This document shows positions 7,007 through 15,009 of a stretch of 55,837 bases of DNA, piece by piece. A program made the position numbers and the translations under genes. A model generated the notes under the pieces. That model saw nothing but the letters and a program-made list of their open reading frames with translations, did not search any database and was not told the DNA's origin. Origin of the DNA: an uncultured Pseudomonadota bacterium (lineage in GTDB: Bacteria > Pseudomonadota > Alphaproteobacteria > RF32 > CAG-239); the NCBI GenBank assembly GCA_902788365.1, contig CADAJN010000012.1:1-55837 (forward strand), read 5' to 3'. Numbering within the stretch: the first letter of the stretch is position 1; each line of letters opens with the position of its first letter.

Positions 7007-7035
7007 CGGGGACAAGTTTTCACACTTCGTCCCCG
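7007..7035 (-). terminator. Possible weak terminator before metK
   Basis: CGGGGAC and GTCCCCG form a 7-bp stem, followed on the minus strand by the T-rich GTTTGCATTTT. It lies between the phage-type operon and metK and may reduce read-through. Confidence 0.45.
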
Positions 7036-7100
7036 ATTATACCTGTTTTTATACGATATTTTTGCAAAAATGTTAAGTGCTTTTTTGTTGACAACATTTT

Positions 7101-7481
7101 TTATCTAAATGTTACATTTCCTTTTTGAATCTTAAACAGGGCTCTATCGTAGATACGCCAAAGATGAACGCGTGTTCGACCGAGTTCACAACAGAGCAAT
7201 TTCCACGGAATATGTTTGGCACGTTTCCAAACAATGTTACGTTCATAAGGCGTTAACAACTCTAACCATTTCATAACAACTTTATCCCACAAGTCTATTT
7301 GCTCTTTTGATGCGATAATCTTGATAGGTAACCGATCCATAAAAGCAATTTCTTGCGGGGTGTAAATGATATCAAAAGGCCAACTCCGATACTTTGGAGG
7401 TCTGACGAGCGGCAATAACCTGTCAATATACGCAGCGCGCTCCAAATCCTTTTTGATTTGTTGAATAGTAATTCCCGCCAT
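7101..7481 (-). CDS. DUF6362-like phage protein
   Basis: A 126-residue basic protein resembling the DUF6362 family of alphaproteobacterial phages. Visible traits are the N-terminal RPPKYRSWPFDIIYTPQEI, then ELLTPYERNIVWKRAKHIPWKLLC and a helix-turn-helix-like end (GRTRVHLWRIYDRALFKIQ). Such proteins may bind DNA, but their role is not established. I chose the ATG at 7481 because it follows the TGA of the preceding gene by one base and has AAGGCGG upstream; a longer frame from 7538 would overlap that gene by 56 bases. Family assignment is from pattern memory, so moderate. Confidence 0.6.
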   Translation of the reverse strand: MAGITIQQIKKDLERAAYIDRLLPLVRPPKYRSWPFDIIYTPQEIAFMDRLPIKIIASKEQIDLWDKVVMKWLELLTPYERNIVWKRAKHIPWKLLCCELGRTRVHLWRIYDRALFKIQKGNVTFR

Positions 7482-7482
7482 A

Positions 7483-8145
7483 TCACACCGCCTTTCCCTT
7501 GCCAAGCTCATTTTGACGAGAAGCAAGCTCCGCCTCAAAGCTTGTTATTGAAATTCCGGCATCCTTGCAATACCATTGCCGAACCGCTTTTTGCCAGTCC
7601 AAAGCCACATATTTTTTGCCGTGCCGCCATCCACGCTTAATATGCCAATCCATAAAAGCCGGAACATCAACAGCAATTCCGAGTTCTTTGCAATAATCCG
7701 CTACATTATCAGCACTCGGCGCACCCACAAATCCGGAGTTATCCACATTTTGCACCTCTCTTTCTCTACCACCATTATCATTATCCGATTCAGATTCATT
7801 CTCCTTCTCCGACTCATTCTCCGTGGGGGAGTCTGTTAATAGTTTTGCAGATGTTTTGCTATCAGTTTGCTGAACTTTTGCTCTCGGTTTGCTTGCCTTT
7901 TGTTTGGCGTTATTTTTTCTTTTTTCGCATATTTCCAAATACTTGGCATTGTTATCATCAATGATTTTTTGCAACACATTGAATTTATCTTTGACCTCGT
8001 TTGAAATTTTAAGCGAAATTTTTTCGTACAAATTAAATTCACATAGTGCGATAATTAATTCGCCAGTTTGTCGTTTGGTAAAATTATGCACAGCCGCCAA
8101 GAAGTCGGTTGGATACATTATAAAAGTAGACTTCTTACTCTCCAT
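7483..8145 (-). CDS. Phage-type replication-like protein (DUF6291-like)
   Basis: A 220-residue protein. The N-terminal part (about 1-65) contains FIMYPTDFLAAVHNFTKRQTGELIIALCEFNL, as in DUF6291 proteins of phages, where such N termini precede replication or helicase-loader segments. A low-complexity, charged linker (about 66-130, rich in Ser, Glu, Asn and Asp) follows. The C-terminal domain has DVPAFMDWHIKRGWRHGKK and DWQKAVRQWY, a pattern common at the end of phage replication initiators. GGGAGGA precedes the ATG at 8145, which overlaps the upstream gene by 11 bases. A likely role is element or phage replication, by analogy only. Confidence 0.6.
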   Translation of the reverse strand: MESKKSTFIMYPTDFLAAVHNFTKRQTGELIIALCEFNLYEKISLKISNEVKDKFNVLQKIIDDNNAKYLEICEKRKNNAKQKASKPRAKVQQTDSKTSAKLLTDSPTENESEKENESESDNDNGGREREVQNVDNSGFVGAPSADNVADYCKELGIAVDVPAFMDWHIKRGWRHGKKYVALDWQKAVRQWYCKDAGISITSFEAELASRQNELGKGKAV

Positions 8146-8332
8146 GATATCCTCCCGACTTTTTAATTCCCTGAATGCCGCGCACCCATTTGAGTGACAA
8201 GGTTGCACGTTCAATCTCTGCCATTATTTGACCTTCCAGTTTTTTTAATTCACTGTCACTCAATTTAAGCAGAAAAAGTGCCGGAACTGCTCTGATTTCT
8301 TCATAAACGGGTTTGTTTTCTGTGTTTTGCAT
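8135..8332 (-). CDS. Small hypothetical protein of the phage-type operon
   Basis: A 65-residue helical protein that I do not recognise. Its middle (LLKLSDSELKKLEGQIMAEIERATLSLKWVRGI) looks like a coiled coil. The ATG at 8332 has TGGAG upstream; a longer frame from 8479 would overlap the sigma-like gene by 83 bases and is unlikely. Its end overlaps the start of the gene at 7483-8145, so the two are coupled. Confidence 0.55.
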   Translation of the reverse strand: MQNTENKPVYEEIRAVPALFLLKLSDSELKKLEGQIMAEIERATLSLKWVRGIQGIKKSGGYHGE

Positions 8333-8396
8333 TTTTAAATCTCCATTAAAATTGTTACTTACACAGAAAACGAGTCCGCAAATTTGAAAATCGTAC

Positions 8397-8891
8397 TCAC
8401 TTTTTGCAAAAATTTCTGATTTTTTCAAAAAGCTTGTAAATTGTCGCCTTTGAGACATGAACTGTCCGCGCAATTTCATCCAAACTTTTCTCTGCTAAAA
8501 TCAGTGAAATTATGCACTTTTCCTTTTCAGAAAGTTCCGTACTCATCAAGCGAAGCAACATATTCCATTCGCATTGCTTAAACTCCTGACCATCGGTTGC
8601 CAGACCATTTCCAAAATCAATATCCTCTAATGAAAGAAAAAGACCAAAACGCTTTCGCACTTTGGTCCTAATCAATTTTTTTGCTTCATTTCGAAGCGAA
8701 GTCACTACGTATGCTTCACTGGGTATGGGCTTTTTATAAAACTGTTCTATATAAAAAATAAGGAGATCTTGTATTATATCGTCCTTATCGTTATCTGATG
8801 TAAAATAGTTCGTGCTCGTTAGTTTTTTTACTTGTGAGCAAATAGTTATCTTAACATATTCCGGTATACCGGAGAATACGTCCCTATACAT
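8397..8891 (-). CDS. Sigma-70-family-like factor
   Basis: A 164-residue protein with the layout of a small sigma factor. A region-2-like helix (DNDKDDIIQDLLIFYIEQFY, about residues 33-52) precedes a basic linker. The C-terminal region-4-like domain has LSEKEKCIISLILAEKSLDEIARTVHVSKATIYKLFEKIR, a clear helix-turn-helix typical of sigma region 4. It would guide RNA polymerase to a set of promoters or act as a simple transcription activator. GAAAGGTTT precedes the ATG. The gene lies between the recombinase and the phage-type operon. Repeated elements E1-E8 are possible targets, by inference only. No copy precedes this gene itself. Confidence 0.7.
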   Translation of the reverse strand: MYRDVFSGIPEYVKITICSQVKKLTSTNYFTSDNDKDDIIQDLLIFYIEQFYKKPIPSEAYVVTSLRNEAKKLIRTKVRKRFGLFLSLEDIDFGNGLATDGQEFKQCEWNMLLRLMSTELSEKEKCIISLILAEKSLDEIARTVHVSKATIYKLFEKIRNFCKK

Positions 8892-8982
8892 TTTAATAAA
8901 CCTTTCAAATTGTTGTGAAAGGCTTATTTTCTGATTTTATGAACTTTTTATCTATTGAATTAGTTGTTTTATTAACCAAAAA

Positions 8983-10671
8983 TTAACTAAATCCATATTT
9001 TCGGCGTTGTTCAGCCCATGATACCGGTATTGGCGATTTAAAGAAATCCGTAAGTTTTAATTTACTCGGTTGCGTACCGACTAAGATGGCTTCAACAATA
9101 TCCGGTGCAAGGTAGACCATTTTTAGAATTTTTGATAAATACTGTCTGCTGATGTTTTCACGCTTGGCCAATTGATGAACCGAGACAGCATTATCAATTT
9201 CTTTCTTCCACGCAAAAGCCTTAACCAATGCGCTGACGAGTGTATCGTTTGCTTCTATTGGTTCTTCTTCCGGTAATGTAACCGTAATATGACCGTTTCT
9301 GCGCCTAAAATCCATAGAATAATGTAATTCCATCAGCTCCGGATATTCGGTACTCGGTACAAGCTGTTTAGCCTTAGTTGCTTCTAATAAAGTCGTACCG
9401 AGCGGTAAAAGCCTAATAATCATTTTATCTTTATATATAACAATTTTTGACACTAATCTTTCAATAACTGCACGTGCAGTTTCCACCGATAAATAATCGA
9501 ATATATTATCTGTTTCTTTGAGTTTTTCTGTAATTTCGGTCAAGCCGATGTTCTCATCTTCCACCGCTACTTGTTTTGAAATCTCGTCCAATAACCGTGG
9601 CGATCTGAATATATTATGCAGTTGCTTTAACACCAAAGCATCTAACTCTCCGGCACCTATAGAACCGACTTCGCAATGATGATGACCTTCTTTATTTGCT
9701 TTTGATGAAGTGTAGTAATTATATTTTTTAGTTTTCTTAGAAGTATAAGTCAAAATCATTCCACTATGACAACATCCGCATTCAACCAAACCCCGCAACA
9801 GAGAATGATGCATTACCTTCTTAAAATTAAATCCGTCTTCTGAATTATTTTTCTTTATCTCTTGCACTTTATCCCATAGGGATTGACTGATAATGGCTTC
9901 GTGCTGACCGTCATATACTGTGCCTTTATGCACAACTTTACCGATATAAATCGGATTACTCAAAATGTGGTTTAATTTACATTGCTTCAATTCTTGACCA
10001 TATTCTGTCGTTCCGTCATTCTTTAGGCGATCTGCCGTTTTGTAATTGTTCTCCCGCAAATAATTTCCGACTTCACGAACCGAACGGCAGCAACAATACT
10101 TATTATATATCAGCTTAACAATTTCGGCTTCCTCCGGATTAATAAGCAGTTTTTTGTTTACGGCATTATATCCAAACGGCACCCGTCCTCCCATCCACAT
10201 TCCTTTTTTGCGAGAGGCGGCAACTTTATCCCTGATACGCTCGGCATCAACCTCGCGTTCAAATTGTGCGAATGATAAAAGCATATTTAAGGTCAATCGC
10301 CCCATTGAATCATATGTATTAAAATTTTGCGTAACCGATACGAAAGAGCATTGATGTGCATCAAATACATCCACCAATTTTGAAAAATCAGTCAACGAAC
10401 GTGTTAAACGGTCGATTTTATACACGACGATCATATCAATTTTATCCTTACGGACATCATCAAGCAACTTCTGCAGAGCCGGTCGATTGATATTTCCACC
10501 GCTGTAACCGCCATCATCATAACGTTCGGGTATAACTTCCCAACCTTTATAAACTTGGCTTTTTATATAATTAAGTCCTGCCTCATACTGAGCTTCCAAC
10601 GAATTAAATTCTTTTTCCAAACCCTCATCGGTGGATTTTCGTGTATATATTGCGCATCTGACCTTTTGCAT
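8983..10671 (-). CDS. Large serine recombinase (integrase)
   Basis: A 562-residue site-specific recombinase. The N-terminal resolvase domain has the catalytic Ser13 in YTRKSTDEG, the RLTRS segment at about residue 90 and ERIRDK near 143. A recombinase domain (about 165-275) and a Cys-rich zinc-ribbon-like part (VECGCCHSGM and the later HHHCEVG) follow, then a coiled-coil-like tail and a C-terminal helix-turn-helix-like stretch (SVHQLAKRENISRQYLSKIL). Such enzymes integrate and excise phages and integrative elements. Its ATG directly follows the stop of the DUF2924 gene. Full length with all motifs present suggests an active enzyme. Confidence 0.93.
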   Translation of the reverse strand: MQKVRCAIYTRKSTDEGLEKEFNSLEAQYEAGLNYIKSQVYKGWEVIPERYDDGGYSGGNINRPALQKLLDDVRKDKIDMIVVYKIDRLTRSLTDFSKLVDVFDAHQCSFVSVTQNFNTYDSMGRLTLNMLLSFAQFEREVDAERIRDKVAASRKKGMWMGGRVPFGYNAVNKKLLINPEEAEIVKLIYNKYCCCRSVREVGNYLRENNYKTADRLKNDGTTEYGQELKQCKLNHILSNPIYIGKVVHKGTVYDGQHEAIISQSLWDKVQEIKKNNSEDGFNFKKVMHHSLLRGLVECGCCHSGMILTYTSKKTKKYNYYTSSKANKEGHHHCEVGSIGAGELDALVLKQLHNIFRSPRLLDEISKQVAVEDENIGLTEITEKLKETDNIFDYLSVETARAVIERLVSKIVIYKDKMIIRLLPLGTTLLEATKAKQLVPSTEYPELMELHYSMDFRRRNGHITVTLPEEEPIEANDTLVSALVKAFAWKKEIDNAVSVHQLAKRENISRQYLSKILKMVYLAPDIVEAILVGTQPSKLKLTDFFKSPIPVSWAEQRRKYGFS

Positions 10672-11085
10672 TTATTTTCCCCATTTGCTTATGGTAAAGA
10701 ATTCGCGACCGGATAGTTTCATTCCCGTAATGTGTTTAGCTATTCCCGATAAACTCTTAAACCATTGTCCGTTGAGTTCAAAACCCTCTTCCAAAACACG
10801 TACCACATAATCCGTGCCTTTATAATTCTTGACGATTTTTGTGCCTACCGGTGCAACTCTCGGTTTAGAAGATTTGACAGTGGATGCTGTGGACATTTTA
10901 TCCAAAAGCTGACGTGTTTTCATTGGCAGTCCGCCAAATTCCAGCTCTTGCATTCGATAGCCGATGTTTTCAATGTAAAATTCGCGCGGACGGTTCTGAA
11001 TTGTATAATTAAAATACTTCTCGAACAGCTTTTTTATTTCAGCATTCGTCAAATTCTGCATTTTTTCAAGTTGTTGTTCAATCAT
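10672..11085 (-). CDS. DUF2924 family protein
   Basis: A 137-residue protein. Its C-terminal GKWFKSLSGIAKHITG-like segment (here GQWFKSLSGIAKHITGMKLSGREFF) and the central KNYKGTDYVVRVLEEGFELNG match DUF2924. The family is found next to serine recombinases in alphaproteobacteria; its role is unknown, and a recombination accessory or directionality function has only been guessed. It directly abuts the recombinase gene, and the 50-codon ORF overlaps its start, so all three form one operon. AGGAGGTAATAACCG precedes the ATG. Element E8 lies 26 bases upstream and inside the preceding ORF. Confidence 0.88.
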   Translation of the reverse strand: MIEQQLEKMQNLTNAEIKKLFEKYFNYTIQNRPREFYIENIGYRMQELEFGGLPMKTRQLLDKMSTASTVKSSKPRVAPVGTKIVKNYKGTDYVVRVLEEGFELNGQWFKSLSGIAKHITGMKLSGREFFTISKWGK

Positions 11086-11230
11086 CGGTTATTACCTCCT
11101 GAACATTAGCAATGCTTGGATTTTTTTTATTATCCAGTCCTTTCTGCACAAAATCGCTGATTTTTTCGGATTTAAAATAGAGGAGTAATTCCGGTAGCAT
11201 CAGCTTAACAATCTCTTCAATTTCGGTCAT
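11078..11230 (-). CDS. Short 50-residue ORF upstream of the DUF2924 gene
   Basis: A 50-codon frame starting MTEIEEIVKLMLPELLLYF. It has a very strong ribosome site, CAGGAGGTAACAAAATG, and its stop overlaps the DUF2924 start by eight bases, which argues for real, coupled translation. The second half reads KISDFVQKGLDNKKNPSIAN; the bases for this part contain element E8. The peptide has no match that I recognise; the first 20 residues look amphipathic. It may be a leader peptide or a small regulator of the recombinase operon. Confidence 0.6.
   Translation of the reverse strand: MTEIEEIVKLMLPELLLYFKSEKISDFVQKGLDNKKNPSIANVQEVITDD
11111..11137 (-). promoter_or_regulatory. Upstream element copy E8, inside the short ORF
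   Basis: On the minus strand CTGGAT and TCCAAGCATT have the same 12-base TGGA to TCCA spacing, here with an A-rich spacer. It ends 26 bases before the DUF2924 ATG, the shortest leader of the set. The CTTTCTGCA half-stem of the intergenic modules also lies next to it (11140-11148), without its partner. Confidence 0.55.
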
Positions 11231-11580
11231 TTTGTTACCTCCTGAAGAGACCAAGCCCGCAAGCTAAAAAATCGTACTCAAAAAAGTAAAAAAAGTTTTT
11301 TCTTTCGTTTGCTGGTAGGAAACGAGATGCGAACCGTTAACAAAAAGCGCATAAAATAATTATGCTTATACAATAGGTTAGCGGTGGCAACATAAAACAG
11401 AGGTGTTACAACTCAAAAGTATAGATTTGTGCTAAAATAAGGATTTTTTATAAAAGAATAAAAAAGTATATTACCACTTTGAAGTTGCCACAGCTTTTCA
11501 AACAAACCGCCAATTCTGGCTTATGAGCGGTGGTATTTAAAAAAGAAAAAAGAGGAAATATAGCCTTCCTCTTTTTATAT
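11231..11580. other. Gene-free border between the element and tRNA-Glu
   Basis: No supported ORF. The stretch is AT-rich and contains the tRNA terminator near its right end. The right attachment site of the element should lie here or slightly beyond, but without the left end no core can be recognised. Confidence 0.5.
11546..11577 (-). terminator. Terminator of tRNA-Glu
   Basis: On the minus strand AAAGAGGAA and TTCCTCTTT form a 9-bp stem followed by a T run, just past the 3' end of the tRNA gene. Confidence 0.8.
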
Positions 11581-11655
11581 TGGTGATCCCAACGGGATTC
11601 GAACCCATATTGCCACCGTGAAAGGGTGATGTCCTAACCATTAGACGATGGGACC
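11581..11655 (-). tRNA. tRNA-Glu (anticodon TTC)
   Basis: The minus strand folds as a cloverleaf: acceptor GGTCCCA/TGGGATC with one G-T pair, anticodon loop CCTTTCACG with TTC, a T arm containing GGTTCGAATCC, discriminator A and an encoded CCA. It resembles bacterial tRNA-Glu closely. Confidence 0.97.
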
Positions 11656-12125
11656 AATGTTATTTCAAAAGCATATATACTTGTATTTTTTGTAAACGTC
11701 AAGAACTTTTTTATAAAAAAGTGATTTTTTTAAATTTGCCGAGATAGAGTCTACGTCGCTGTTTTATAGTGCCCGATTGCACTTCGTTTGTCGGGTTATG
11801 ACAATAAAATATATTTTCCGGTCATGCTTTCACCTTCTCTGTTATTCTGAAGCGAAGCCGAAGAATCTACAAACCATTTTGCCTCGTCCACCCCATCGTG
11901 TGCCGGCGCTCTAATCATCACCTCACGTGCTCTGCATCGTCAAGAGGCCAAAAGCTTTGCTGCTGCAATACAGTGCGATTCTTGTAAACCAAACACTCTT
12001 TAATGCATTCCGGCGATTATTGATACATTTCTTAAACTAAAAAGCAATCCTCTTGTAAATTTCCACATAAAATCTATTGACAATTCATCTAAAATTAATT
12101 TAATTTTTCTCTAAGGAGAAAAAGT
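11656..12125. other. Gene-free spacer with repeat remnants
   Basis: No supported ORF. It contains decayed pieces of the dispersed intergenic repeats (for example TTATTCTGAAGCGAAGCCG near 11840) and, at its right end, the promoter of the Cache-SpoIIE gene. Confidence 0.6.
12077..12104 (+). promoter_or_regulatory. Sigma-70-like promoter of the Cache-SpoIIE gene
   Basis: TTGACA, 16 bases, then TTTAAT. AAGGAG follows at 12114 ahead of the TTG start. Confidence 0.6.
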
Positions 12126-14009
12126 TTGACCAGTATCAAATCCAAAATTGTTTTTGTAACGCTTTCTTTGCTGTTTGCTTTAGGATTGCTTGTTGTCAGT
12201 GCGGCAGTTATTGCTTTTTACCATGACCGAGAAATGATTATTGCCGGCAATAATGCTTCTGTTATGAATTTCAAAAGTCAAATGAATACCGAAATTGCCG
12301 AATTGGAAAAAAATGCCTTAGACCTTGCCTTAATCGGTGAATTTTATTATCAAAACAGCAAAGAACAATCGGTGGGCGAATTTTTTACCAAAGAGCTACT
12401 GGAAAATTATCCTAATACAATGGGAAACGGCATATATTTCCTGCCATATAAAATCCATCCTAACCAAAAAATTTCTTGTATTCATGCCGTTCGTAATGAA
12501 AATAAAGAGATTGAAATTCTTCCTTCTTGCGTTAATTCAACTTTTGATTATTTCAAACAAAATTGGTATCATGACATAAAAAAAGATTTATTGAACAATC
12601 ACGTTGTTTCTTGGTCCAGACCATATAAAAGCACCCAACTCGGTATTTTGATGACAACAATCGGTGCCGGAATTTATGATGGAGATACTTTGGTCGGTAT
12701 GGCTACTATTGATTGGGAATTAGATACTATTTTAAAATCCATATTAAAAATAAAACCGACCCCGAACAGTTTTACTCTCTTTGGAGATAAAACCAATGAT
12801 TACATTATTGCCACAACGGAACCAGGTTTAGATAACGACGCTCTTATGGGTAAATCTTTGTCTCATATAAAATGGTATTCCAAAGATTTAGCCGACGGTG
12901 CGGTTTTTGATTATAAAGGTCAAAAATTTGTTTCTTATGTTAAACAATTAAACAACGGCTTTTTCCTGATTGTAAACGTGCCTTTGTTTGAGTTATTTCA
13001 TGCCGCTGTTTTTCATCTGCTTATTTTGTTGGCCGTGCTTTTAACCAGCACTTTTGTAATCGTAACCGTCTTATATAAAATCTTAACCCGCAACATAAAT
13101 CAACCGATAAAAACTCTGACGGAAATTGCCCAACAAATCAGTAACGGCGATTTGGAAAAAACTATTTATTTGAAAGAACCTTCCGAATTAGCTACACTTG
13201 CCGCTTCATTTAATAAAATGAAAACAGATATGAAAAACCATTTAACCAAGTTGGCGGAAGTTTCCCGCGAAAAAGAAAAAATGGCTTCCGAACTGGCAAT
13301 CGCCAAAACCATTCAAGATTCTGTTTTGCCTAAAGATTTTCCGAAAAATGATTATTTTGAGCTGACTGCTTCAATGACTCCGGCACGCGAAGTCGGCGGC
13401 GACTTTTACGATTTTTTCCCGATAGATGAAAACCACGCCGGTTTGGTAATGGCCGATGTTTGCGGCAAAGGTATTACTGCCGCGCTTTATATGATGTCGG
13501 CCAAAACAGCCATAAAAAATATGTTGCAAGCCGGATATCCATTAAAACAAGCTATTTCCAAAGCCAATACGTCTTTATGCAACAACTGCGAACAACTTAT
13601 GTTTGTCACGGCCTTTATCGGTATTTTGGATTTCAGAACCGGTATTATTGAATATATCAACGCCGGCCATTGTCCGCCGTTACAACGAAGCGATAATCAA
13701 TATAAATATGTAGATGTTTCTAAAAATATGGTTTTAGGGGTCAAATCCGGCTATGACTTTAAGGTCGGACAAATAACCTTAAAAGAAAGCGATCGCCTGT
13801 TTTTATATACCGACGGCGTTACTGAGGCACAAACCAAAGAAAACAAGTTTTTTGGCGAAGAGCGCTTACTTAAAACACTTAATCAAAAAGATCTTTCTTT
13901 GTCAGAAACATTGGAACACGTCCATAAAAGCATTAAAAAATACATTAAAGATGCTCCGCAATTTGATGACATTACCATGATGATTGTTGAGTTTCGTCAC
14001 AAAAAATAA
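12126..14009 (+). CDS. Membrane sensor Cache-HAMP-SpoIIE phosphatase
   Basis: A 627-residue membrane protein. A membrane helix (about 8-30) is followed by an extracytoplasmic Cache-type sensor (about 40-285), a second helix (about 295-318), a HAMP linker (about 318-372) and a SpoIIE/RsbU-type PP2C phosphatase (about 400-625). Metal-binding aspartates are visible in GGDFYDFF, MADVCGKG, LYTDGVTEA and FDDITMM. Such enzymes dephosphorylate anti-sigma-antagonist (STAS) proteins in response to an external signal. TTG is used as start codon, supported by AAGGAG six bases upstream. No STAS or anti-sigma gene is adjacent, so the partner must be encoded elsewhere. Confidence 0.9.
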   Translation: MTSIKSKIVFVTLSLLFALGLLVVSAAVIAFYHDREMIIAGNNASVMNFKSQMNTEIAELEKNALDLALIGEFYYQNSKEQSVGEFFTKELLENYPNTMGNGIYFLPYKIHPNQKISCIHAVRNENKEIEILPSCVNSTFDYFKQNWYHDIKKDLLNNHVVSWSRPYKSTQLGILMTTIGAGIYDGDTLVGMATIDWELDTILKSILKIKPTPNSFTLFGDKTNDYIIATTEPGLDNDALMGKSLSHIKWYSKDLADGAVFDYKGQKFVSYVKQLNNGFFLIVNVPLFELFHAAVFHLLILLAVLLTSTFVIVTVLYKILTRNINQPIKTLTEIAQQISNGDLEKTIYLKEPSELATLAASFNKMKTDMKNHLTKLAEVSREKEKMASELAIAKTIQDSVLPKDFPKNDYFELTASMTPAREVGGDFYDFFPIDENHAGLVMADVCGKGITAALYMMSAKTAIKNMLQAGYPLKQAISKANTSLCNNCEQLMFVTAFIGILDFRTGIIEYINAGHCPPLQRSDNQYKYVDVSKNMVLGVKSGYDFKVGQITLKESDRLFLYTDGVTEAQTKENKFFGEERLLKTLNQKDLSLSETLEHVHKSIKKYIKDAPQFDDITMMIVEFRHKK

Positions 14010-14018
14010 ATTAAAGAT

Positions 14019-14474
14019 ATGACCGCTGAAATCAGATTTTGTTTACCAACCGGAAAATGGGGATTTTTAAGCCCTTATGCCCCATTTCCGATAAAAATGT
14101 CGGTTGACGGAAATTTATATACTTTTCCAACGGTTGAACACTATTATCAGGCTATGAAATTTTACGCTGATGATTCGCGTTTTTGCACCATTTTAAACCT
14201 AAAAAATCCGGATGAGGCACGACTTTTAACCAAAACACCGGCATATAAAACCAATCGCCGCGCCGATTTTGAACAAAACAAATTTATTATAATGGAAAAA
14301 GGTTTACAAGCCAAGTTCAGCCAAAACCCCAAAGCCGCCGAATTATTAAAATCAACCGGCAACGCTGTTCTGATAAAATCATGCCCCATTTGTTATAAAT
14401 GCGGCTTTGGCGCCGGTTCGGGCCAAAACCGCATGGGAATAATCATAATGAAAATTCGCAATAACTTGGTTTAA
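14019..14474 (+). CDS. NADAR family N-glycosidase-like protein
   Basis: A 151-residue protein of the NADAR family (YbiA/DUF1768). Signatures are FLSPYAPFPIK at the start, TFPTVEHYYQAMKF and, near the end, a glycine-rich CGFGAGSGQNRMG. Characterised relatives remove damaged intermediates of riboflavin synthesis by cleaving their N-glycosidic bond; other members act on ADP-ribose-type substrates. Start: ATG ten bases after the preceding stop. No strong ribosome site is visible, and it is probably co-transcribed with the phosphatase gene. Which substrate it uses cannot be seen here. Confidence 0.8.
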   Translation: MTAEIRFCLPTGKWGFLSPYAPFPIKMSVDGNLYTFPTVEHYYQAMKFYADDSRFCTILNLKNPDEARLLTKTPAYKTNRRADFEQNKFIIMEKGLQAKFSQNPKAAELLKSTGNAVLIKSCPICYKCGFGAGSGQNRMGIIIMKIRNNLV

Positions 14475-14476
14475 TT

Positions 14477-14851
14477 TTATTTAACCGTAAAAGATTTTAC
14501 ATCAATCTTGGTTTTTTCCATAAATTCTTTATCAAGTTCACCGACAATTTCCAAAGTTGTATCCGGTGTCACATTCACACCGTGCCAATCTTCGTCATCT
14601 ATTTCAATAATCACTTCGCCGGTATTATCCTTGAATAAATATTTTTCATCACCCAAACTGTTAGCGATTTTTCCCTCTAAAACAACAATGGAATCATCGC
14701 TCATATCCAATGCCTGTTGAACCGTAATTGTTTTCATAGACGGTGCACGCGGTCCATTAAAACCGCCGGCATTTTGATTATTTGTAAATTGTGCATTTGC
14801 TAATTGAACGCTGGCAAATATTGTTATTAAAGCCAAAAATATTTTTTTCAT
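14477..14851 (-). CDS. Periplasmic BOF-domain (YgiW/YdeI-type) protein
   Basis: A 124-residue secreted protein with a signal peptide (about 1-20, ending LANA before QF). The mature part is a bacterial OB-fold (BOF) domain: ITVQQALDMSDDSIVVLEGKI, then YLFKDNTGEVIIEIDDEDW and LEIVGELDKEF. The family is linked to stress tolerance, possibly by binding ligands or cations; its exact job here is unknown. I chose the ATG at 14851 because AAGGAG precedes it and it begins the signal peptide. It converges with the NADAR gene. Confidence 0.88.
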   Translation of the reverse strand: MKKIFLALITIFASVQLANAQFTNNQNAGGFNGPRAPSMKTITVQQALDMSDDSIVVLEGKIANSLGDEKYLFKDNTGEVIIEIDDEDWHGVNVTPDTTLEIVGELDKEFMEKTKIDVKSFTVK

Positions 14852-14956
14852 TATTCTCTCCTTAAATTTATGTTTCATTTTGCATTTTACTTATTTAATT
14901 TTTATTGTCTAATAAAAAAACGAAGCAAATTTTTATATTGTGAATAATTTAAATAA

Positions 14957-14989
14957 TAAAAAAGAGGTGATATTTCACCCCTTTTTTAT
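14957..14989 (-). terminator. Terminator of the 15.0-15.8 kb operon
   Basis: AAAAAAGAGGTGA and TTCACCCCTTTTTT form a long stem with T runs on both strands. It lies 20 bases after the stop codon of the gene at 15010. Confidence 0.85.
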
Positions 14990-15009
14990 TAGAATTTTGC
15001 TGATTTTAT

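Noticed and set aside
1..11230. Calling the left region a complete prophage
   Set aside because: There are no terminase, capsid, portal or tail genes in the window; only replication-type small genes and a serine recombinase. An integrative element or a partial prophage are both possible.
11231..11580. tRNA-Glu as the attachment site of the element
   Set aside because: The tRNA gene is intact with its own terminator, no repeat of its 3' end is seen within the element, and large serine recombinases often use other sites.
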